Source: Chitinophaga pinensis (GTDB lineage: Bacteria > Bacteroidota > Bacteroidia > UKL13-3). Taken from it: a DNA stretch of 7,422 bases. The stretch lies in contig CAMCJW010000143.1 in NCBI GenBank assembly GCA_945875195.1, positions 1-7,422 of the forward strand. Reading direction: 5' to 3'. This document shows positions 1 to 5,964 of this stretch, one piece after another (the stretch's first letter is position 1; every line of letters starts with the position of its first letter). The position numbers were made by a program, and so were the translations under genes. Below the pieces are notes generated by a model. It made no database searches, was not told the origin of the DNA, and worked only from the letters and a program-made list of their open reading frames with translations.

Positions 1-1355
1 ACTTACGTGGTTTAAAAAAGGAAATAGAAATTTATAGAGAAGAGAATGTGCCGCTTATGGCAAAAATTGCTGCCGAATCTCAAAAGTACGGAACCATATT
101 AGGTGGCATGAGTGTGGAAATGGAAGGCAAAGAATTAACCTTACAGCAAGCTTCTAATTACCTTAAAAATCCAGATAGGAATTTGCGTGAGGAGGCCTTC
201 AGAAAAATCAATGAAAAGCGCGCTGCTCATACAGAAGAATTGGATGCATTGTTTGATGAACTTATTACTTTACGTCACCAGGTTGCAATAAATGCAGGCT
301 TTGATAATTTTAGAGATTACATGTTTGCTGCAATGGGCCGTTTTGATTATACCCCACAAGATTGTTATAATTTTCATGAGGCTATTCAATTGCAAGTTTT
401 GCCATTGGTAAAAGCCATCAACGAAAAGCGTAAGGCTAGTTTAGGCTATGAGTTACGACCTTGGGATATGGAGGTAGATGTTGACAATAAGCCTGCATTA
501 GAGCCTTTTACCAGTGGTGCTGATTTATTGGAAAAAACCATTAAATGCTTTGCCAAAGTTGATGATTATTTTGCTTATTGTATCAAAACCATGGACGACA
601 TGAATAGGCTTGATTTGGAGAGCCGCAAAGGGAAATCGCCTGGTGGCTATAATTACCCAATGGCCGAAACCAGCGTGCCTTTTATATTCATGAATGCGGC
701 TAGTAGCACCAGAGATGTAGAAACCATGGTTCATGAAGGCGGACATGCAGTGCATTCATTCCTGAGCAAGGATTTGGAATTGTCGGCCTTCAAAAATTGC
801 CCGAGCGAGGTAGCTGAATTAGCCAGTATGAGTATGGAGTTAATTAGCTATGAAGGTCAGGATGAGTTTTACCCAAACAAAGAAGATTTTAATAGAGCCA
901 AAGAAGAGCATTTAGAAGGGATTATTAAAATACTTCCTTGGATTGCTACGATAGATAAATTTCAACATTGGATTTATAGCAACCCAACACATACTCGTGA
1001 GGAGCGCAAAGCATACTGGGTACAATTGAGTAAGGAGTTTGGAACTGGCATGGTTAATTGGGAAGGCTTAGAACAATACCAAGCCTATACTTGGCAAAAA
1101 CAATTGCATTTGTTTGAAGTGCCGTTTTATTACATAGAATATGGCATGGCTCAACTAGGTGCCTTATCTGTTTGGAGAAATTATTTAAGCAATAAACCTG
1201 CCGCAGTTGAAGCATACAAAAAAGCTTTGAGCCTTGGTTATACCAAGACCATTGGAGAAATATATGAAACCGCTGGCATTAAATTTGATTTCTCTGAAGC
1301 CTATATCAAAAGCCTCATGGAATTTGTAAACACCGAATTAAAAAATAAGGAATGA
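1..1355 (+). CDS. M3 family oligoendopeptidase (PepF-like), 5' partial
   Basis: This zinc metallopeptidase is predicted to cleave oligopeptides, probably in the cytoplasm. The reading frame is open to the left edge (first full codon at 3, reading LRGLKKEIEIYREEN before a GTG at 48), so the gene starts outside the window and the GTG is not its start. About 450 residues are visible; PepF-type M3 enzymes usually have about 560-600, so roughly the first fifth is missing. The zinc site is clear: HEGGH at 732-746 (the HExGH form of HExxH), and the likely third ligand is the Glu at 816-818 in VAELASMSME, 28 residues after the first His. The Tyr-rich segment FYYIEYGMAQLGAL near the C-terminus is typical of the substrate-binding region. 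The stop overlaps the next start by 4 bp (ATGA), which implies translational coupling. Family assignment is secure; the substrate is unknown. Confidence 0.93.
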   Translation, partial: LRGLKKEIEIYREENVPLMAKIAAESQKYGTILGGMSVEMEGKELTLQQASNYLKNPDRNLREEAFRKINEKRAAHTEELDALFDELITLRHQVAINAGFDNFRDYMFAAMGRFDYTPQDCYNFHEAIQLQVLPLVKAINEKRKASLGYELRPWDMEVDVDNKPALEPFTSGADLLEKTIKCFAKVDDYFAYCIKTMDDMNRLDLESRKGKSPGGYNYPMAETSVPFIFMNAASSTRDVETMVHEGGHAVHSFLSKDLELSAFKNCPSEVAELASMSMELISYEGQDEFYPNKEDFNRAKEEHLEGIIKILPWIATIDKFQHWIYSNPTHTREERKAYWVQLSKEFGTGMVNWEGLEQYQAYTWQKQLHLFEVPFYYIEYGMAQLGALSVWRNYLSNKPAAVEAYKKALSLGYTKTIGEIYETAGIKFDFSEAYIKSLMEFVNTELKNKE

Positions 1356-1960
1356 AGATATTTTGTATAGGAAGAAACTACAGTGAGCATGCGAAAGAGC
1401 TTGGAAATGCAGTGCCTGAAAACCCTGTGGTATTCTCCAAACCTGATACTGCCTTGCTTAAAAATGGCGAAGATTTTTATTTGCCAAGTTTCAGCAACGA
1501 TGTGCACCACGAAATTGAATTGGTGATCCGCATCAATAAAGTTGGAAAGAACATTCAAGAGAAATTTGCCCGTAACTATTTTTCGGAAGTAGGCATAGGA
1601 GTAGATTTTACTGCCCGCGATTTGCAAGCACAACTAAAAACAAAAGGCCTTCCTTGGGAACTTGCCAAAGGGTTTGATGGCTCGGCACCTATTGGCGAAT
1701 TTTTACCAATAGCTGATTTAGATTTAAGTAATATCAATTTTGGCTTAAAGAAAAATGGCGCTTGGGTTCAACAAGGAAATACCAAGGATATGATATTTTC
1801 ATTCGATAAAATCATTAGCTTTATTTCGCAATACTTTACACTCAAGGTAGGTGATTTAATTTATACTGGAACGCCTGCAGGCGTTGGTCCAGTTGCTATT
1901 GGCGATAAATTAGAAGGCTTCATGGAAGAAAAATCCATGCTAAATTTTGAGGTAAAATAA
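1352..1960 (+). CDS. Fumarylacetoacetate hydrolase family protein (FAHD1-like acylpyruvase/oxaloacetate decarboxylase)
   Basis: This 202-residue protein is a single FAH catalytic domain of normal length for the small FAHD1/YcgM branch. That branch hydrolyses acylpyruvates and decarboxylates or tautomerises oxaloacetate with a Mg2+ or Mn2+ ion. Visible motifs in order are IGRNYSEHAKEL (6-17, with H13 and E16 matching the catalytic His/Glu pair of FAHD1), HHEIEL (52-57, metal ligands E54 and E56), GVDFTARDLQ (83-92, metal ligand D85), LAKGFDGSAPIG (104-115, active-site K106) and YTGTPAGVGP (171-180). All expected key residues are present, so it should be active. It lacks a signal peptide and is probably cytosolic. 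The ATG overlaps the peptidase stop; AAGGA lies directly against it, too close to be a normal ribosome site, so initiation likely depends on upstream translation. The exact substrate cannot be read from sequence. Confidence 0.93.
   Translation: MKIFCIGRNYSEHAKELGNAVPENPVVFSKPDTALLKNGEDFYLPSFSNDVHHEIELVIRINKVGKNIQEKFARNYFSEVGIGVDFTARDLQAQLKTKGLPWELAKGFDGSAPIGEFLPIADLDLSNINFGLKKNGAWVQQGNTKDMIFSFDKIISFISQYFTLKVGDLIYTGTPAGVGPVAIGDKLEGFMEEKSMLNFEVK
1949..1953 (+). promoter_or_regulatory. Shine-Dalgarno-like GAGGT before a TTG start
   Basis: GAGGT lies in the last codons of the FAH gene, 10 nt before the TTG at 1964. It matches the anti-Shine-Dalgarno core and supports that TTG as the start of the M23 peptidase. 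Such sites are uncommon in Bacteroidota, and the other gene starts here, except the last, have none at a usable distance. Confidence 0.5.
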
Positions 1961-1963
1961 TCT

Positions 1964-3778
1964 TTGGGTCAAGCAAAAACATATGGTTTAGGTTTCTTAA
2001 AAAAGGCTTTTTTTTTATATGCTTTTGTATGTTACACAAGCTTGCTTTTTGCTCAAAAGTATCCTCAAGATTATTTTAGGTATCCATTAGATTCATTACC
2101 AAATTTGGTTTCACCTTTTGGTGGACTGCGAGATAACCATTTTCATAGCGGCATAGATTTGCGCACCAATGGCAGAGAAGGTTTGCCTGTTTATGCCGCT
2201 GCCGATGGGTATATTTCAAGAATTAAGATTCAAAAAAGTGGTTACGGTAAGGCTTTGTATATAGAACATCCAAATGGCTATTCTACCGTTTATGGTCACC
2301 TGCAACAATATCATGGTGCTATAGCCGAATGGATTCACAGGTACCAATACATCAACAAAACTTTTGAGTTTGATAAAATTTTTATGAAACCTTTTCTAAA
2401 AGTGAAAAAAGGCGACACCATTGGCTGGAGTGGCAATAGTGGCGGTAGCACTGGGCCACATTTGCATTATGAAATCAGGGATACCAAAACAGAAAAAATC
2501 ATGAACCCAGCCTTGTTTGGACTCATTCCTTATGATACACTTGATCCAATCATCAATAAAATTCATGTTTATAAATTTGTAGCAGAAGGTGAATTATTGA
2601 AGAAACAGCTTACTGTGAACAAGCGAAATTTTACCCTCATAGATTCAATTTGGTTGTATAAAGATACCCTCGAGCTAGATCCTGAAATTTATGGATTTGG
2701 GTTAGAGGCTTACGATTTTATTCACAATGCCAAAGATGAAAAAGGAATCTATGAAATAAGTTTGTTGCTTAATCAGCAAACTAAATTTACACATACCCTC
2801 AATCAGTTTGCCTTCGATGAAAGTAAATACATCAACGCACACATAGATTTTCCTTATTATAAAATTGAAAAGTTGCGGATTCAAAAATGTTTTATTGATG
2901 ATGGCAATGCATTTAGCACCTACAAAACCGATGCAGACAAAGGAAGATTAAATTTAGCGCTTAAAAAGAACAATACTGGAAATATAGTTTTTGCGGTTAA
3001 AGATTTTAATGGCAATGCTTTCTATATACAACTGTGTTATAAAATTGGTGAAAGTAATTTGGATCAAGCAAGAGTTGATTATGAAAAAAGCATTGCAGGC
3101 AAAAGGATGCTCATACCTGGAAAGGCAAAAGTAGTTGAAGCCAATGGCTTGCTCATTACTATGGACCCAAAATCTATTTATGATACCGTATTTTATGAAT
3201 TGGAAACGCTTTTCGGTGATAAAAATTCGTTTTCACGTGAGTATGTTTTCCATACACCCAATGTGCCAATTCATGCTACATTTGATATTGCCATTGAGCC
3301 AACTTTTGTGCCAGCGGGTTTAGAGAAAAAATTAGTCTTGGCTTATTCAAATGGAAAATCAGATAGGTTCAGAAGCGCTGGTGGTTCTTTTGAAAATGGC
3401 GTGGTAAAAGGCAAGGGCGCTAATTTTGGTAATTACTGTATCATGCTTGATACCGTGGCGCCAACCGTAAAATGGATGCGCTATAAAAATGAAGATAATC
3501 CTTATGATACCCTCCGTTGGGATTTTGAAATAAAAGATAATTTTACGGGTATTTCTAGTTACGCCGCTTATTTAAATGACCATTGGATCTTGGTTGATTA
3601 CGATCTCAAAAACCAACAGCTCACCTATAAATTTGATGAAATGTATTACCTCGTTAGGCAAAGTATCGTTTTGAACCAAATGGATAGTAGCCTACCTGTT
3701 TATGCAGATTTAAAGATACTTTTGGAAGACGCCAAAGGCAACAAGCAAGAAAAGCATTTTAATTTATTGCTCAAGTAA
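1964..3778 (+). CDS. Secreted M23 family (LytM-type) metallopeptidase with long C-terminal region
   Basis: This 604-residue zinc peptidase is predicted to be exported and to act on peptidoglycan cross-bridges or stem peptides. Residues 1-30 look like a Sec signal peptide: KK at 13-14, a hydrophobic stretch to F29, and likely cleavage at LFA/Q. The M23 domain spans about 47-182: VSPFGG (49-54), HSGID (H61 and D65, zinc ligands), YGHL (H112) and HLHYEI (H166 and H168, the HxH motif). About 35 residues separate GHL from KKGD (148-151), longer than in a minimal LytM domain. Residues about 183-604 have no motif I recognise; they look beta-rich and may bind substrate or partners. The start must be non-ATG, because the first in-frame Met is residue 141 inside the catalytic domain. 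TTG at 1964 retains the signal peptide; the next TTG (2042) would remove it. The gene is in frame with the FAH gene, 3 bp beyond its stop. Confidence 0.9.
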   Translation: MGQAKTYGLGFLKKAFFLYAFVCYTSLLFAQKYPQDYFRYPLDSLPNLVSPFGGLRDNHFHSGIDLRTNGREGLPVYAAADGYISRIKIQKSGYGKALYIEHPNGYSTVYGHLQQYHGAIAEWIHRYQYINKTFEFDKIFMKPFLKVKKGDTIGWSGNSGGSTGPHLHYEIRDTKTEKIMNPALFGLIPYDTLDPIINKIHVYKFVAEGELLKKQLTVNKRNFTLIDSIWLYKDTLELDPEIYGFGLEAYDFIHNAKDEKGIYEISLLLNQQTKFTHTLNQFAFDESKYINAHIDFPYYKIEKLRIQKCFIDDGNAFSTYKTDADKGRLNLALKKNNTGNIVFAVKDFNGNAFYIQLCYKIGESNLDQARVDYEKSIAGKRMLIPGKAKVVEANGLLITMDPKSIYDTVFYELETLFGDKNSFSREYVFHTPNVPIHATFDIAIEPTFVPAGLEKKLVLAYSNGKSDRFRSAGGSFENGVVKGKGANFGNYCIMLDTVAPTVKWMRYKNEDNPYDTLRWDFEIKDNFTGISSYAAYLNDHWILVDYDLKNQQLTYKFDEMYYLVRQSIVLNQMDSSLPVYADLKILLEDAKGNKQEKHFNLLLK

Positions 3779-3799
3779 AACCTTCGCAACCTATTTTGG
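3767..3799 (+). promoter_or_regulatory. Possible weak promoter for the bcp-like gene
   Basis: TATTTTGG (3792-3799) differs from the Bacteroidota -7 consensus TAnnTTTG at one base. A TTG lies 22 bp upstream (3767-3769), slightly far for the -33 element. It would place the start of transcription just before the A-rich leader of the peroxiredoxin gene. The match is weak, and transcription from the upstream genes is equally possible. Confidence 0.3.
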
Positions 3800-3820
3800 T
3801 TTAATTAATAAAACAACATT

Positions 3821-4273
3821 ATGGCAACCACACTCAAAGTTGGAGACAAAGCTCCAGTATTCAAGGCAAAAAACGAAAATGGTAAAACCCTTTCGCTTAC
3901 AGATTACAAGGGAAAAAAATTAGTCTTGTACTTTTATCCCAAAGATGATACTCCTGGTTGTACCGCAGAAGCTTGCGATTTAAGAGACAATTACCAAACC
4001 TTTTTGGCTCAAGGTTTTGAGGTGCTAGGAGTAAGTCCAGATAACCAAGCCAAGCACCAAAAGTTCATTGCCAAACACGAATTACCTTTTTCTCTTTTAG
4101 CAGATGAAGACAACGCCGTTGCAACAGCTTACGGTACTTGGGGTCAAAAAAGCATGTATGGCAAAACCTATATGGGTATTATCCGCACCACCTTTGTAAT
4201 AGATGAAAATGGTAAAATCGAAAACATCATCGAAAAGGTAGATACCAAAAACCACAGCGCCCAGATTATTTAG
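3821..4273 (+). CDS. bcp: Thioredoxin-dependent thiol peroxidase (peroxiredoxin, BCP family)
   Basis: This 150-residue cytosolic peroxiredoxin reduces hydrogen peroxide and organic hydroperoxides using thioredoxin. It has the whole AhpC/TSA fold in normal BCP length: VGDKAPVF (7-14), LVLYFYPKDDTPGC (34-47) with peroxidatic C47, and resolving C52 in TAEACDLRD. The five-residue spacing between the two Cys is that of E. coli Bcp (C45/C50). Next come VLGVSPD and the R-T-T-F-V-I-D segment carrying the conserved Arg of the peroxidatic site. The C-terminus VDTKNHSAQII is typical of Bacteroidota BCPs, so the short tail is not a truncation. The ATG at 3821 follows an A-rich leader without a Shine-Dalgarno site, usual for this phylum. 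It sits 42 bp after the M23 gene and may be cotranscribed or have its own promoter. It converges on the GT9 gene across a repeat-rich gap. Confidence 0.95.
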   Translation: MATTLKVGDKAPVFKAKNENGKTLSLTDYKGKKLVLYFYPKDDTPGCTAEACDLRDNYQTFLAQGFEVLGVSPDNQAKHQKFIAKHELPFSLLADEDNAVATAYGTWGQKSMYGKTYMGIIRTTFVIDENGKIENIIEKVDTKNHSAQII

Positions 4274-4274
4274 T

Positions 4275-4299
4275 TGCTGGCTGCAAGCCTCTCTGGCAA
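4275..4299 (-). repeat. Left inverted relative of the 14-bp repeat motif
   Basis: Read on the minus strand this is TTGCCAGA, nine other bases, then AGCCAGCA. The same two 8-base blocks lie directly adjacent at 4680-4695 on the plus strand. The element begins one base after the bcp stop, so both ends of the convergent gap carry related sequence in inverted orientation. It may be a diverged repeat copy or part of a shared termination structure. Confidence 0.55.
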
Positions 4300-4305
4300 T
4301 AATCG

Positions 4306-4443
4306 TTCACTGAGCTCGTCGAAGTAGAGTCACTGAGCTTGTCGAAGTACAGTCACTGAGCTCGTCGAATAACGGTCACTTAGCTTGTCGAAGTACAGTC
4401 ACTGAGCTCGTCGAATAACGGTCACTGAGCTTGTCGAAGTGTC
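4306..4443. repeat. Six-copy 23-bp tandem repeat with 46-bp higher-order period
   Basis: Six head-to-tail units start at 4306, 4329, 4352, 4375, 4398 and 4421. Each has an 18-base core GTCACTGAGCTYGTCGAA plus five variable bases. Units 1, 3 and 5 have C at the Y position (making GAGCTC) and units 2, 4 and 6 have T. Units 3 and 5 are identical, and units 2 and 4 differ by one base (T at 4381), so 4329-4374 and 4375-4420 form a duplicated 46-bp dimer. The 23-bp period is not a multiple of three, which argues against coding. I recall similar intergenic repeats with GAGCTTGTCGAAG in other bacterial genomes, but I cannot check this here. Confidence 0.93.
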
Positions 4444-4500
4444 ATCCGAGTGCCTACAAATTTCCCCCAAAAGTATAATTTGCATCTTTATTGAACTAGG

Positions 4501-4521
4501 CTTCGACAAGCTCAGCCACCG
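4501..4521 (-). repeat. Single inverted copy of the 23-bp repeat core
   Basis: CTTCGACAAGCTCAG at 4501-4515 is the exact reverse complement of 4425-4439 in the last array unit. Extending to 4521 against 4419-4439 gives 19 of 21 matches, including the CGGT at the unit junction. It lies 57 bp beyond the array and could pair with any T-type unit; with unit 6 it would close a loop of about 61 nt. Confidence 0.88.
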
Positions 4522-4642
4522 GTCATATTTCAAAATAAATTTTGGTGATAAAAGTTAGGCAAAGCCTCCAATCCCTTGCCTTAAAGAAAACGAGATTCAT
4601 CGCGACTCTTTTGAGTACCCGCACAGCCACCTGCTGGAGGCT

Positions 4643-4693
4643 AGAAGCCAGTTGCCAGAAGCCAGTTGCCAGAAGCCAGTTGCCAGAAGCCAG
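4643..4693. repeat. 14-bp tandem repeat, 3.6 copies
   Basis: Three perfect copies of AGAAGCCAGTTGCC (4643-4656, 4657-4670, 4671-4684) are followed by nine bases of a fourth (4685-4693). The array ends 13 bp before the stop of the minus-strand GT9 gene. CTGCTGG (4631-4637) and CCAGCAG (4690-4696) bracket the array as a 7-bp inverted repeat. The perfect identity of the units suggests recent expansion by slippage. The 14-bp period shifts frame each unit, so it is not coding. Confidence 0.93.
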
Positions 4694-4695
4694 CA
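4680..4695 (+). repeat. Right partner of the inverted flanking motif
   Basis: TTGCCAGAAGCCAGCA combines the end of the 14-bp array with CAGCA. Its two 8-base halves occur in reverse complement, split by nine bases, at 4275-4299 beside the bcp stop. Both halves are exact. Confidence 0.55.
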
Positions 4696-4705
4696 GCTAA
4701 TTCCC

Positions 4706-5776
4706 CTAAAAATGCCTCTCAACTGCCTCAGCAATCTTCTGTGCAGGCAAATCTTCCATGCAGGATGTTCCGTCTACACAGCTACCGCGGTAAAAGCATT
4801 TGCAAGTTTTGTCTGGCATCACAATCTCTCCTTTTCCAAATAAATCAAATTCATTTGGGTTGAAAATATTGTTCATCAGGATGATTTTTTTGCCTAAGGC
4901 CAATGTTATGTGCATTCCCATGGTTACTTGGGTAATGATTAAATGACATTGCTCTACCAAATTGATAAATTCGAAAAGGCTGTAATACCCCAAATACAAA
5001 GCTCCCGAACGTTTTTGGATTTCCTTGTTTCTAACGTCCTCGGCTTCTCCACCCAATAAAAGTATCTCAGCATCTGGATTTTGTTTTTGCAAAATGCCAA
5101 CTAATTCAACCCATTTATCAATGCTCCACAAGCGAGTGGTCCATCGTCCGCCACAGCCTGTATTCATGCCTATTATTTTCTTGCCTTTTGGCAAATTCCA
5201 AGTATAACCTTTGTCTTGGTGTTTATCCATTAAATAGGGTTCACCTTGATGCTGGTAGCCACAAATTTCAAAGATTTCTTGTAAGTAACTTTTAGTGTTG
5301 GCCTGACTCACATCATCGAACATGCCGGTAAAAAATTTGTGTTCAGCCAGTGAATTGATGGGTTGAATTTCGTTGTCTTTTAAAACAAAGCCGAACTTTT
5401 CTTTGGCATCAATTACTTTAAGTAATGCACCTGCTTCTTTTTCTTTATCCAAATTAATAGCAATATCCCAACTGCTATTTTGGGCATACATCAATGAGTT
5501 GTGATCCCATTTCAATATTTCATCAATCTGTGAGGAAGGTAAAATATCTGGTGTCCAGGTAAGCCAAGTAATTTTGCAATTTGGGTAGAGCTGTTTAAAC
5601 TTCACCACCAGTGGTGTGGTTCTAATAACATCTCCAATGGCACCTAGCTTTATGATTAATATGCGTTTAGAAACGGGTGTATAGGCAACACAATCTGCAC
5701 AATGGTAACCATGTTGTTTGTGTGGCTTGCAAGGAATATGTCCTTTAAAATGTAAACAGTCTGCTTTGTAAATCAT
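4706..5776 (-). CDS. Glycosyltransferase family 9 (heptosyltransferase-like) with Cys/His-rich N-terminal extension
   Basis: This 356-residue protein resembles GT9 enzymes, which move heptose or related sugars from nucleotide donors onto lipopolysaccharide or other envelope glycans at the inner membrane face. The first Rossmann half starts at KRILIIKLGAIGDVIRTTP (37-55), the GT9 N-terminal signature. The second half includes MNTGCGGRW (204-212), LWSIDKWVELV (216-226), LLLGGEAED (239-247) and GMHITLALGKK (287-297), close to the family's nucleotide-sugar site. The usual D-T/S-G before the His is replaced by QVTMGM (283-288). Residues 1-36 are an extension with C7, C16, C26, C29 and five His, a possible metal-binding knuckle. 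A second Cys cluster (C325, C327, C333, C339) matches a common C-terminal GT9 element. No signal peptide or membrane span is seen. ATG at 5776 preserves the Cys module and lies about 40 nt after a predicted transcription start. Acceptor and sugar are unknown. Confidence 0.88.
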   Translation of the reverse strand: MIYKADCLHFKGHIPCKPHKQHGYHCADCVAYTPVSKRILIIKLGAIGDVIRTTPLVVKFKQLYPNCKITWLTWTPDILPSSQIDEILKWDHNSLMYAQNSSWDIAINLDKEKEAGALLKVIDAKEKFGFVLKDNEIQPINSLAEHKFFTGMFDDVSQANTKSYLQEIFEICGYQHQGEPYLMDKHQDKGYTWNLPKGKKIIGMNTGCGGRWTTRLWSIDKWVELVGILQKQNPDAEILLLGGEAEDVRNKEIQKRSGALYLGYYSLFEFINLVEQCHLIITQVTMGMHITLALGKKIILMNNIFNPNEFDLFGKGEIVMPDKTCKCFYRGSCVDGTSCMEDLPAQKIAEAVERHF

Positions 5777-5822
5777 AATATTTGAACCAAGTAAGTTGGC
5801 AATTGTTCCAATTTATTTTTGG

Positions 5823-5854
5823 CAAACCTAAGGTTTATGACCTAAAAAGACAAT
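5823..5854 (-). promoter_or_regulatory. Promoter for the GT9 gene
   Basis: On the minus strand TAGGTTTG (5830-5823) is a perfect Bacteroidota -7 element (TAnnTTTG). ATTG (5854-5851) lies 20 bp upstream as a -33 element. Transcription would begin near 5817, giving a leader of about 40 nt before the ATG at 5776. A 13-bp palindrome (5824-5836) overlaps the -7 box. Confidence 0.6.
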
Positions 5855-5887
5855 TCTACTTCAAATTATTGCCGTTTATCGATTTTC

Positions 5888-5919
5888 TGTGTACATTTTG
5901 TCAGTGACACTTATCTTTG
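5888..5919 (+). promoter_or_regulatory. Promoter for the lemA operon
   Basis: TATCTTTG (5912-5919) is a perfect TAnnTTTG -7 element, about 45 bp before the lemA ATG. TGTG at 5888-5891, 20 bp upstream, is only a poor -33 match. The 11-bp palindrome TGTCAGTGACA (5899-5909) sits in the spacer, 2 bp before the -7 box. A TTG at 5917 in the lemA frame lies inside the -7 box, so it would not be in the transcript and cannot be the start. Confidence 0.55.
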
Positions 5920-5964
5920 GTTTGTAATTTGTATCTTGCAATATCTATTAAAAAATATAGTAAA

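Larger units (their letters stand above)
4274..4705. other. Repeat-rich non-coding region between convergent genes
   Basis: I find no credible gene in these 432 bp. Short open frames that run from the 14-bp repeat into the region opposite the GT9 gene (from about 4652 and 4666) are by-products of the repeat and the antisense strand. In order the region contains an inverted relative of the right-hand repeat (4275-4299), a six-unit 23-bp tandem array (4306-4443), unique AT-rich sequence, an inverted copy of the 23-bp core (4501-4521), more unique sequence, and a 14-bp tandem array (4643-4693). A 6-bp inverted repeat AGGCAA/TTGCCT (4557-4562 and 4576-4581) could be a weak terminator for the minus-strand gene, because the sequence beyond it on that strand is T-rich. 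No strong terminator follows either gene. Confidence 0.75.

Noticed and set aside
525..755. Minus-strand frames opposite the peptidase, FAH, M23, lemA and TPM genes
   Set aside because: They are antisense shadows of well-supported genes and show no recognisable protein features.
3135..3323. Plus-strand 62-residue frame inside the M23 gene
   Set aside because: It lies entirely in another frame of the M23 C-terminal region and has no independent signals.
4306..4443. Possible CRISPR array from regularly spaced 18-bp repeats
   Set aside because: The gaps are only five bases and themselves recur, units 3 and 5 are identical, and no cas gene is present. It is a plain tandem repeat.
4470..4500. 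Promoter-like TATAATTTGCATC in the intergenic region
   Set aside because: The spacing is TA-nnn-TTTG, one base off the consensus, and no gene follows on the plus strand. It might be a relic promoter but there is no support.
4557..4581. Terminator for the GT9 gene (AGGCAA/TTGCCT stem)
   Set aside because: The stem is only 6 bp with a 13-nt loop, lies about 125 bp past the stop, and has only a moderately T-rich tail. Mentioned in the region description but not called separately.
4652..4863. Small plus-strand open frames rich in PEAS/ARSQ-like residues
   Set aside because: They begin inside the 14-bp repeat in two frames and continue antisense to the GT9 coding region, with no promoter or ribosome site. 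They are repeat artefacts.
5917..5964. Upstream TTG start extending LemA by 16 residues
   Set aside because: The TTG lies within the predicted -7 box, and the extension separates the membrane segment from a normal N-terminus. ATG 5965 gives a typical LemA start.
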